This document shows positions 44,401 to 52,099 of a stretch of 64,000 bases of DNA, piece by piece (position 1 is the stretch's first letter; every line of letters begins with the position of its first letter). The position numbers were made by a program, and so were the translations under genes. The notes under the pieces were generated by a model. That model saw only the letters and a list, made by a program, of their open reading frames with translations, had not been told where the DNA came from and searched no databases. This DNA is from Flavobacterium sp. IB48 (GTDB lineage Bacteria > Bacteroidota > Bacteroidia > Flavobacteriales > Flavobacteriaceae). The DNA lies in the NCBI RefSeq assembly GCF_016405855.1, contig NZ_JAEFCA010000011.1, positions 61,994 through 125,993 on the forward strand, read 5' to 3'.

Positions 44401-44674
44401 GATCTTTTTTTGGAATATGATAAAGCAATGTTTTTGCTGTTACTGAAGGAATGACAGGAATTTTTTTTACTTCATAAATATCATATGAAAATCCATTTTT
44501 TTTCAATTGAACATTTAATCCATTGGAATTAAGTAAATATAAAACAGAGGCGTTTGATTTTCCTTTTTGATCAACAATCTGACCTTTATTTTCTTTAAAA
44601 CCTATTGATTGAGTTGTGTTTTGAGAGAATGCTAGAAAATGCCATAAAAGCAAAAAAGCGAAATATTTTTTCAT
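40607..44674 (-). CDS. T9SS type B secreted protein with SBBP propeller and Ig-like repeats
   Basis: 1355 residues, exported by Sec and then the type IX system. Signal peptide 1-17 (ending LAFS). About 20-270: the ENKGQ-type domain found before SBBP repeats. About 275-720: SBBP beta-propeller repeats, each with a pattern like WGTYYGG...DSxxNIYIGGYT. About 735-880: an Ig/PKD-like domain plus a HYR-type domain. About 885-1265: five ~75-residue repeats with QTFC...GQNIKWYD...YYASQT...CESERxPV. The last ~90 residues, FFTPNGDGHNDTW...GKEFRGHFSLKR, are the gliding motility-associated (type B) sorting domain. Starts 8 bp after the stop of the 2409-residue gene, so both share one transcript. Confidence 0.93.
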   Translation of the reverse strand: MKKYFAFLLLWHFLAFSQNTTQSIGFKENKGQIVDQKGKSNASVLYLLNSNGLNVQLKKNGFSYDIYEVKKIPVIPSVTAKTLLYHIPKKDQKEEFNLEYVFHRVDIDFVNSNPKVELITEQKSSDFDNYYNVPDKPEGVLEVHQYKQVTYKNIYPNIDVVFTIPKDSQKTVEYNFVIHPKGKISDIKLKFNGAKTDLVDNKIQMSVRFGKMEETLPASWIEEKGHKKMITIGYQKLQNNVYGFRSANFLIGKKVVIDPVPTRLWGTFYGDETGNSGANWWVADLTTDSLGNAYVSGSTTSQSPSYATSGAHQTSGSHPYVNSITNGILFKFDKNGNRLWGTYYAGTQAIYVNGVKTDSQDNVLITGYTWSETNISTIGSFQPDLKGFSDAFLVKFNSNGVRQWGTYFGGEDSDYATALDLDNNDNIYIVGTTSSKTNIAQNSNFQNQLSNSTNPYTAPTDAFITKYNKDGNLIWSTYVGGNGKDNFSTIVVADSYLVAAGGSDSTNNMTTSGVFQEKPDPTYPGEGYVCKFSLDGIRVWGSYYGGSSQMENIESVEIDSDENIYIGGYTYSSDNIATPGTFESSNSNLYKGFLSKLNSSGQRTWGTYVGDINISSIIFKNNSLYIGGGNMDFKTDYNLTTPCSYKPDRIRTHYGYAGKFTTEGNFIWGTYIGNDNTLKMALDSEGSIFLAGLSSFNDDIADTNSYQSNILGDKNYFLMKFNEDPNIKALEVSSNSPLCPNSTLELKASGGTNYAWTGPNGFTSTDQNPTITNTSLANSGEYSCLITGTGGCDGTKKINVVIRDTEPPIPNLATLIEITGDCNTIISTIPTATDTCAGQITGTTTNPLSYSLPGTYTIVWNYNDGNGNTSTQNQTVTITQQPLPNASSLQTFCVQQNATLTNVQITGQNIKWYSNLTAGTLVPITTVVQDKATYYASQTISGCESERIPVTINILNTLAPTGNPKQSFCTGQNPTIVNLEITGAAIKWYDTSTNGSLLPETTTLQNGQTYYASQTENNCESSRFGITVSIVNTPSVPNANTEQTFCKKENKTLNDIQITGQNIKWFDTNFSASPISNTALLEDNRTYYASQTVGCESDRVPILVHVYDTALPTGNSSQQFCIDQIATLENLNIKGTDLKWYDSATNGSLLSETNLLETRTYYATQTINNCESERFAISVKIQDTSIPFSDSPQSFCIQKNAKISNIAIEGQNIKWYESTSSNNPLSESTSLENGITYYASQTISGCESDRIPVTINILGATTSECIHFVEELPYPKFFTPNGDGHNDTWTIDPNYLAPNSSIRIFDRYGKLIKELRLNTSWDGTYLGNQEPSSDYWFTVTRFNGKEFRGHFSLKR

Positions 44675-44682
44675 ATAATTTT

Positions 44683-45476
44683 TTATCTTTTTAAAGAAAA
44701 GTGTCCTCTAAATTCTTTTCCATTAAATCTTGTAACCGTAAACCAATAATCTGAAGAAGGTTCTTGATTTCCTAAGTAATTTCCGTCCCAAGAATTATTT
44801 AATCTTAGTTCTTTTATGAGTTTTCCGTAGCGATCAAATATTCTAATAGATGAATTAGGAGCCAAATAATTAGGATCGATTGTCCAAGTGTCATTATGGC
44901 CATCACCATTTGGAGTAAAGAATTTTGGATAAGGAAGTTCTTCAACAAAATGAATGCATTCCGATGTTGTAGCTCCAAGAATATTTATCGTCACAGGAAT
45001 TCTATCACTTTCGCAGCCGCTGATTGTTTGAGAAGCATAGTAAGTTATTCCGTCTTCAAGAGAAGTTGATTCAGATAAAGGATTGTTTGCTGAAGTACTT
45101 TCGTACCATTTTATATTTTGACCATCTATAGCAATATTACTGATTTTGGCATTTTTTTGAATGCAAAATGATTGTGGCGAATCTGAAAATGGAATTGAAG
45201 TATCCTGAATTTTTACTGATACAGCAAATCTTTCACTTTCGCAGTTATTTACTGTTTGTGTTGCATAGTATATTCTGGTTTCTAATAAATTAGTTTCAGA
45301 CAAAAGACTTCCATTAGTTGCGGAATCGTACCATTTTAAATCTGTTCCTTTTATATTAAGGTTCTCTAAAGTAGCAATTTGGTCAATACAGAATTGCTGA
45401 CTACTCTTACCGGTTGGTAGGGCAGTGTCATAAACGTGGACTAGAATTGGTATTCTATCGCTTTCGCATCCAACAG
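44683..45476 (-). repeat. Duplicated 3' end shared with 40607-41400
   Basis: Second copy of the shared C-terminal segment; see the entry at 40607-41400. Confidence 0.88.
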
Positions 45477-48400
45477 TTTGCGAAGCATAATAGGTTTTAT
45501 TATTTTCCAACAAAGTAGTATTTGCCAGTGCGGCAGCAGAAAAAGCGGTGTCATACCATTTTATGTTTTGACCTGTCATTTGAATGTTGCTTAATTTTGC
45601 ATTCTCATTTTTACAAAACTCTAGATTTCCATTTGCAGTTGGAGCTACTGGTGTGTTTATAATTGAGATTGTAACTGCCAATCTAGATCCTTCACAATTA
45701 TTTTCTGTCTGAGAAGCATAATAAGTTTTTCCATTTTCTAGATTTGTGGTTTCTGCTAATAAAGAACCATTGTTTAATGCGTTATACCATTTTATTGAAG
45801 TTCCCGTAATTTTAATAGTTGCTAAAGTTGCACTTTGTCCTGTACAAAATGTCTGATTTGCATCTCCAGAAGGAGCAGGAGTATCTTGAATTTTTATAGA
45901 CACGGTAACTCTTTCGCTCTCACAGCCATTTATAGATTGCGAAGCATAATAAATCTTACCATTTTGAAGCAAAGTTGTATTGGACAAGAGAGATCCGTTT
46001 GTTAATGCGTCATACCATTTTATGTTTTGTCCTGCAATTGTAATTGAATTTAATGTCGCATTTTGTTGAATACAGAATGTTTGAGGGCTTACAAGAGTAG
46101 GCTTTGGAGTAAAATTTGTAAAAGGAGTTATAGTAACCGTGGTTGCATTTGAGATACAGCCCTTATTATTTTTCACTTTAATAGAATAAGTTTTTGGGTC
46201 AAGATTTGATTTCACTTCAGTTGTAACCCAGCTATCACCATTATCAAAACTGTATTCTGATGCAACATCGGTAATTGTAATAGTACCTTTAGGATTATTG
46301 CAATCGGGCTGGATGGTTGTAAATGCAGGATTGCTCGGATAATCTGTTGGAGGATTAATGGTCGTAGATAATGGAGCAGATTCACAGCCACGACTATTTT
46401 TAACTCGAACAATGTAGGTTCCAGCAACTAAATTACCCGAATTTGGATTGGCTGAATAATTTTTACCATTGTCAAAACTATATTGAGCTGCAGTACTTGT
46501 AATCGAAATTGAGCCAAATGGATTGCTGCAAGTAGTAGGTTGAGTAACATTTAAAGTTGGAATCGAGGGAGCATCTGGCGCTGCATTTATAGTTGCTTTA
46601 TACGCAATAGATGGACAGCCATTTGTATATTTTATTCGGATAAAATAACTTCCAGGAGATAGACTGGCGGTATTGCTGTTGCTCCAATTAAGACCATCAT
46701 CAAAACTATATTGATTTGCAACTGTAGTAACCATAATACTTCCAGTAGCCGAATTACAGCCCGTTGGTTCAGTAACTACAACTTGTGGCGCTTCGGGTAT
46801 TACAGGTGCAGCTTGTATTGTCACAGGTACAGCAAGAGAAATACAACCAGATTTATTGATCATCAAATTATAGGTTCCTGCAGATAAATTAGATTTTGTT
46901 TTAGATGTTCCAAATGTAATTCCGTTATCAAAACTATAGAGATCAGCAGCGGTATTAATTGTAATTGATCCTGTAAAATTGGTGCATGTGGGCTGAGTTG
47001 TTGTAAAAGCAGGAGCTGCAAGCGGTGATAATGGCGATATCGTGACTTTAGCAGCATCTGAAACACAACCTACTGAATTTTTAATTTTTACGAAGTAAGT
47101 ACCTGGAGATAGATCAGTTTTTGTATTAGAAAAAACATAAGTTAACCCATTGTCGTAACTATAAGTTGATGCATTTGTTGTAATGGTAATAGAACCTTTT
47201 GAAGAGGTGCAATTTGGTTGTGTTGTAGTGAAATTTGGAGCCGCAATTGTAGTGCCAGAACTCAAGTTGGCAATAGTTGTTAATGATTCGCAACTATATG
47301 AATTTGTTTTGATTTTAATAATATATGTACCAGCTCCTACATTTACTTTCGTAGGACTCGTTGTCCAACTGTTTCCGTCATTGAAACTATAACTAATCGC
47401 TGGTGTTGTTATGGTAATGGTACCATCGGTTGCGCCACAAGAAGAAGGTTGAACTATCTTCACATCGGGTGCTGCAGGAATTGCAGGTGGAGTGTTTATA
47501 TAAGTATAGCTACTAGAAGAGGTACAGCCTAAAGTATTTTTTATTATTACATTGTATGAGCCGTCAGCTAAATTTTTCTTTATAGGGTTTGTAGTCCAAG
47601 TTGTTCCTCCATCAAAACTATATTGGTCTGCAGTAGAATTTACGATTATAGTTCCTGTAGGATTACTGCATGTAGGCTGAATAGAAGTTATATTTGGTGA
47701 CGGTAGGTAATACTTGTATATGTAAACATATTGTGAATTTGATTTACAACCTGTTGCATTTTTAATAAGTACACTATAAGACGTATTTGCGGGATTTAAT
47801 AAAATTGGATTTGTAGTCCAAGTGGTGCCTCCATCAAAACTATAACTGTCAGCAGGAGTTGTAACGGTAATGCTACCGTCGTTTCCGCAGCTAGGTTGTA
47901 CTACTTTTATGTTTGGATTGGGCAGATAATAAGGATTAATGTTTACTGATAAACCATAAGATTTACAACCTGTCGCGTTTTTTATCATAATGTTATAATA
48001 ACCAGAAGTGAGTCCAGAAAGAACAGGCTTAGTTGTCCAAGTATTACCATTGTCAAAACTATAAAAAGCAGCAACTGTTGCAATAGTAATGCTTCCATTA
48101 ACGCCGCATGTTGGCTGGATTACTGTAAAATCAGGGTTAGGCAAATAATATTGTTGTAAGTATGCGTATGCGTTGTATGGGTTAGATGTGCAACCAGAGG
48201 CATTTTTTACTACCAAAGAATAAGAGTTTGGACTAAGATTAGTAAATAAAGGATTAGTACTCCAAGTTCTACCTCCATCGATACTGTATTGTGCTTCAGT
48301 TGAAGTAAAGTTTATGCTTCCTCCAGTTCCACAAGTAGGTTGTGTTATTTTGAAGGTAGGATTGGGCAGATAAAACTCTTGAAGATATACTGAGTTCGAG

Positions 48401-51400
48401 TTAGAAACGCAACCTTGAGCATTTTTAATCACGGGGTAATAATATCCTGGAGATAGGTTAGAAAAAACAGGACTTGTTACCCAATTTGTCCCATCAAGAC
48501 TGTAAAAGCTTGCAGTAGTATTAATTTTAATACTGCCTTTTGTTCCGCATCCTGGTTGAACTGTGGTTAAATTAGGTTGTGCCAGCATCGAAGAATCCAT
48601 ATAAATGGAAATGTAATTGGATGTACAATTCCCTTTTTTTATCATTAAATAGTAAGACCCCTGACTTAAATTATTAAAAACCTTACTTGTACTCCAGGTT
48701 GAACCATAATCTATACTGTAATAATCTGCAGTAGTGTTGAATGTAATATTGCCAATATTTCCACAACTAGGGTTGGTAACTGTATAATCTGGATCAGGAA
48801 GCCTTGCGTTGTTAATTTGAACGCTTACAGAGTTAGAAACACATCCTAAACTATTTTTTATCGCAATGTTGTAATATCCATAAGAAGTAAGATTTGGTAA
48901 TGAAGGAGAAGTTCCCCAAGTATAACCTCCATCAAAACTATAGAAACTAGCAGTTGTATTTATTTTAATGCTACCCGGAGATGTACAAGTGGGTTGAACA
49001 ACAGTGTAATCGGGTACATCTATATTTGGATTATTTAAATAAGCAGTATTTGGATAAGAGGTACAGCCAAGGCTATTTTTTATAATTATGTTATAAATGC
49101 CAGGAGGTAATGATTTAGAATTTAAAGTTGTCCACGTTGCGCCATTGTCAAAACTATAAAAGTCGGATAATGAGTTGATAGTGATTTTTCCATTTGTACC
49201 ACAAGTTGGCTGTTCCAAGCTAATAATCGGGGTATCCAAATAAGGCTGATATAAATAAACATAATTAGCAGAACTGATACATCCTGCACTGTTTTTTATT
49301 TTTATTTGATAGGTTCCAAAAGGTAAAGTTTTAACATTATTGCTAGTCCAAGTTGCTCCATTATCAAAACTATATGAATCTGCTACTGTAGTAATAGTAA
49401 TGCTTCCGTCCCTTCCGCAAACAGGCTGTTCAGTTGTATATTCGGGATAGGAGTCCTTAAAATCATTTAAATAAGCATAGGAATAACCAGAAGTACAACC
49501 TAAAGCATTTTTTATTCCTAAAGAATAACTTCCTGCATCTAAGTTGCTCATTTTATTATTTGTAACCCATGTAGTTCCTCCGTCAAAAGTATAAAAATCA
49601 GAAAGAGTATTGATGGTTATGCTTCCTTTTGTATTACAAGCGGGCAGTACGATTGTATAAGTTGGAGTTTCTAAAGTATTGCTACTAATGAGTACATTAT
49701 TTGCTGATGAAATACAACCTTGTAAATCTTTGGTTCGAATTTTATAAGTTGCAGGTAAAAGATTGTTAGCAGTAGGATTATTTCCCCAAGTTTTACCATC
49801 ATCAAAACTATAGTATGAAGCTGGAGTTATAATAGTAATACTGCCCGTATCTCCGCAAAATAGAGGATTGGTATAACTGTAATTTGGATACGAAGTAGAA
49901 GCCGCTGTAATAGTAACACTTTGCGAATAAGAAGTGCATCCATTTACAGTCTTTATTTTTACTAAATAGTTTCCAGGGTATAAATTACTCTTTGTAGCGT
50001 TTGTCTCCCAAGTTGCGCCATCATCAAAACTGTATTGTGATGCCGGTGAAGTTACTTTTATTGTTCCTGTCGCTACAAAACAAGAAGGTTGCGTAATTTG
50101 CAAGGTAGGAGACACAGCAGTTTGGCTAGGTTCGATACTAACACTTGCATCGCTGGAACATCCAAAAGAGTCCTTCACAGTAACAGAATAATTTCCTAGC
50201 GAAGTTACCGTAATACTTTGGGTAGTTGCCCCTGTACTCCATAAATACGAAGCTCCAGAAGAAGCGGTTAATACAGTGCTTCCAGAGCAAACATTTAAAA
50301 TACCTGTAATATTTGCTGTTGGATTTCTCACCTCTAAATTGGCAGAAATTATTTTATAACAAGTTGCATCCTTACTTACTCTAACAAAAATAGAAGCACT
50401 TGAACTTGGATAACTTGTAAAATTGGTGATAGCATTCAAGTTGGATTCTGCTTCATTATAATTTTTGAAATAACTAAAATTTAACCCCGTTGTAGAAGGA
50501 ACTATTAAAGAATTTAATGTAGATAAATTAAAGTTTTCAGTTCCATCGCGGTTGGCATCACATTGAGATATTTTTGCAGTTGTTACATTAATAGTACAAC
50601 TTGAAGAGCAATTTAAAAAAGAAATATCCCAACCAGGATTTGCATCAGGATCTGTAGCAGAATCAAATGTGGTTCCGGAGCATGAAGTCCCAGAAATGTT
50701 ATAATCTATTTGTACGCCTACATTATAATTAGCATTTGTAATATTTGGAAAATCACTGGTTTTTAATGTAAAACAAAATTTTTTATTTGTTGTGTCTAAG
50801 CTTGAAGTAGTTGATGTACTGTAAACAGACACATTATTACTGTTGTAAACATTTAAAGTGATTTTTTTTACTGATGCAGAAATTCCTCCAGAATTAGGAA
50901 TAGTATAATTGCCACAAACTGAAATTGGTAAAGTCGGACAAACTTTATTCAAAGGATCAAGTTCTATAGAACCTTGCAAGTTTTCTGCAGAGTGTAAGGT
51001 ACAAACATCATCAATATACATATACCCAAAATGCCCGCCCAATCCACATCTTGAAGCCATAAATTCAACGGTAAACTCCTCATTATTTGGAATTGATGAA
51101 ATGTCCAATATTCCAGATTGCCAATTGGTAGTATATAAAGTAACAAAATCAGAATATTGACTTGGAACCTTACTGAAAATACAATTTTTTTCGTCTCCAA
51201 CCAAACAAAATTCACTCACAACTTTTTTGTTTTTATCTAAAATACGTGCTTTTACAAAAGCTTGATTATCCGTATGGCTATCGTCGTATACACTTTGCAG
51301 TACAGCTTTGTAATTAAATTTTAGATAATTTTCATTATTGGTTTTAAACCTTTTGCCTTGAACAATAGAGCCATAGGTAGAGGAGTTCTCATAATTGATT

Positions 51401-51912
51401 TTAAGAGCATATTGGTCAAATGCTTTAATGTCTCCCATATAAGGGTCAATTAAATTGGAAGAAACAGTAGTTGCCATAATATCCATATTATTAGGATTAT
51501 AGCGATTAATATACGAGTCGGCAGTATTACTTATTGATTGGCATTGCGTTGGACCAGGAGGATCGCCAATTGTACAAAGAAAATTCTTAAGATAACTGTT
51601 TCCGTTGACCGTTTCATATTGCTCAAAACCTGAATTAGTACACATTTCTACGCCTTGAAGAGTCGCTGCTGTTTTTGAAGTCAAATTTCCGTTGCCTGAA
51701 TTAAAAATTGCCTTTTGCAAATTCAAGACTTCTGCCTTCATCTTTTCCTCTCTGATTTTCAAAAATTGCTTTTGCTGTTCCAAATTTTGAATTAGATGGC
51801 CATCTTTATCTTCTAATAATAAATTACGGGAAGATTTTGGATTAATTTCTTGCGAAAAAACACAAGAATATTTAATAAAAACAATAAATAAGAGTAAAGT
51901 TCTAAGCTTCAT
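44683..51912 (-). CDS. Giant T9SS type B adhesin-like protein
   Basis: 2409 residues. Signal peptide 1-21 (ending CVFSQ); a coiled-coil stretch (about 38-66); an N-terminal region (80-590) with jelly-roll-like and Ig-like parts; then 18 repeats of ~74 residues (about 600-1940), each with the pattern QPTCGxxGSIxIxT...YSFDxGxTW...NLxxGxYxIxIKNxxGC; then five ~75-residue Cys repeats as in the downstream gene; then the type B sorting domain (about 2320-2409). Such proteins are cell-surface or secreted and serve adhesion or binding of polymers. Only the first repeat set is specific to it. A -7 box (51931-51938) lies 18 bp upstream. Confidence 0.92.
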   Translation of the reverse strand: MKLRTLLLFIVFIKYSCVFSQEINPKSSRNLLLEDKDGHLIQNLEQQKQFLKIREEKMKAEVLNLQKAIFNSGNGNLTSKTAATLQGVEMCTNSGFEQYETVNGNSYLKNFLCTIGDPPGPTQCQSISNTADSYINRYNPNNMDIMATTVSSNLIDPYMGDIKAFDQYALKINYENSSTYGSIVQGKRFKTNNENYLKFNYKAVLQSVYDDSHTDNQAFVKARILDKNKKVVSEFCLVGDEKNCIFSKVPSQYSDFVTLYTTNWQSGILDISSIPNNEEFTVEFMASRCGLGGHFGYMYIDDVCTLHSAENLQGSIELDPLNKVCPTLPISVCGNYTIPNSGGISASVKKITLNVYNSNNVSVYSTSTTSSLDTTNKKFCFTLKTSDFPNITNANYNVGVQIDYNISGTSCSGTTFDSATDPDANPGWDISFLNCSSSCTINVTTAKISQCDANRDGTENFNLSTLNSLIVPSTTGLNFSYFKNYNEAESNLNAITNFTSYPSSSASIFVRVSKDATCYKIISANLEVRNPTANITGILNVCSGSTVLTASSGASYLWSTGATTQSITVTSLGNYSVTVKDSFGCSSDASVSIEPSQTAVSPTLQITQPSCFVATGTIKVTSPASQYSFDDGATWETNATKSNLYPGNYLVKIKTVNGCTSYSQSVTITAASTSYPNYSYTNPLFCGDTGSITIITPASYYSFDDGKTWGNNPTANNLLPATYKIRTKDLQGCISSANNVLISSNTLETPTYTIVLPACNTKGSITINTLSDFYTFDGGTTWVTNNKMSNLDAGSYSLGIKNALGCTSGYSYAYLNDFKDSYPEYTTEQPVCGRDGSITITTVADSYSFDNGATWTSNNVKTLPFGTYQIKIKNSAGCISSANYVYLYQPYLDTPIISLEQPTCGTNGKITINSLSDFYSFDNGATWTTLNSKSLPPGIYNIIIKNSLGCTSYPNTAYLNNPNIDVPDYTVVQPTCTSPGSIKINTTASFYSFDGGYTWGTSPSLPNLTSYGYYNIAIKNSLGCVSNSVSVQINNARLPDPDYTVTNPSCGNIGNITFNTTADYYSIDYGSTWSTSKVFNNLSQGSYYLMIKKGNCTSNYISIYMDSSMLAQPNLTTVQPGCGTKGSIKINTTASFYSLDGTNWVTSPVFSNLSPGYYYPVIKNAQGCVSNSNSVYLQEFYLPNPTFKITQPTCGTGGSINFTSTEAQYSIDGGRTWSTNPLFTNLSPNSYSLVVKNASGCTSNPYNAYAYLQQYYLPNPDFTVIQPTCGVNGSITIATVAAFYSFDNGNTWTTKPVLSGLTSGYYNIMIKNATGCKSYGLSVNINPYYLPNPNIKVVQPSCGNDGSITVTTPADSYSFDGGTTWTTNPILLNPANTSYSVLIKNATGCKSNSQYVYIYKYYLPSPNITSIQPTCSNPTGTIIVNSTADQYSFDGGTTWTTNPIKKNLADGSYNVIIKNTLGCTSSSSYTYINTPPAIPAAPDVKIVQPSSCGATDGTITITTPAISYSFNDGNSWTTSPTKVNVGAGTYIIKIKTNSYSCESLTTIANLSSGTTIAAPNFTTTQPNCTSSKGSITITTNASTYSYDNGLTYVFSNTKTDLSPGTYFVKIKNSVGCVSDAAKVTISPLSPLAAPAFTTTQPTCTNFTGSITINTAADLYSFDNGITFGTSKTKSNLSAGTYNLMINKSGCISLAVPVTIQAAPVIPEAPQVVVTEPTGCNSATGSIMVTTVANQYSFDDGLNWSNSNTASLSPGSYFIRIKYTNGCPSIAYKATINAAPDAPSIPTLNVTQPTTCSNPFGSISITSTAAQYSFDNGKNYSANPNSGNLVAGTYIVRVKNSRGCESAPLSTTINPPTDYPSNPAFTTIQPDCNNPKGTITITDVASEYSFDNGDSWVTTEVKSNLDPKTYSIKVKNNKGCISNATTVTITPFTNFTPKPTLVSPQTFCIQQNATLNSITIAGQNIKWYDALTNGSLLSNTTLLQNGKIYYASQSINGCESERVTVSIKIQDTPAPSGDANQTFCTGQSATLATIKITGTSIKWYNALNNGSLLAETTNLENGKTYYASQTENNCEGSRLAVTISIINTPVAPTANGNLEFCKNENAKLSNIQMTGQNIKWYDTAFSAAALANTTLLENNKTYYASQTVGCESDRIPILVHVYDTALPTGKSSQQFCIDQIATLENLNIKGTDLKWYDSATNGSLLSETNLLETRIYYATQTVNNCESERFAVSVKIQDTSIPFSDSPQSFCIQKNAKISNIAIDGQNIKWYESTSANNPLSESTSLEDGITYYASQTISGCESDRIPVTINILGATTSECIHFVEELPYPKFFTPNGDGHNDTWTIDPNYLAPNSSIRIFDRYGKLIKELRLNNSWDGNYLGNQEPSSDYWFTVTRFNGKEFRGHFSLKR
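46090..50130 (-). repeat. 18-unit coding repeat array in the giant protein
   Basis: A period of ~210-230 bp, visible in the DNA as recurring plus-strand segments such as CATCAAAACTATA (from SFDxG). The units are diverged at the protein level apart from the core residues: Cys near the start, SFD-Gly-Trp, and Gly-Cys near the end. Confidence 0.85.
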
Positions 51913-51930
51913 TTAAGGAAATTTTGTTGG

Positions 51931-51938
51931 CAAATATA
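51931..51938 (-). promoter_or_regulatory. -7 promoter element for the T9SS protein operon
   Basis: On the minus strand TATATTTG, match to TAnnTTTG, 18 bp before the ATG at 51912. Confidence 0.55.
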
Positions 51939-52050
51939 GCCAAAATACAATGCCATAAATATGAAAAGAAAATGTTTTTGTAAGTTTAATATCAATAATA
52001 AAAATTTAAAATATTAAGAGATGTTAGCCAAATAATTCGGATTTATTTCT

Positions 52051-52084
52051 TTTGTCGAATAATTCTAAATATCCCTTATTTTTG
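52051..52084 (+). promoter_or_regulatory. Promoter for the radical SAM gene (decides its start)
   Basis: TTTG (52051-52054), 22-bp spacer, TATTTTTG (52077-52084). Transcription should begin about 52091, so the start codon must be downstream: TTG at 52100. Confidence 0.65.
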
Positions 52085-52099
52085 CAAAAAAAAACTCTT

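Noticed and set aside
46090..50130. Regular ~220-bp periodicity that could be taken for a CRISPR array or satellite
   Set aside because: It is in frame inside one long gene, units are diverged, and period matches a protein repeat.
52052..52099. Longer N-terminus of the radical SAM protein starting at TTG 52052
   Set aside because: It would put the start codon inside the -33 element; the extra 16 residues look non-conserved.
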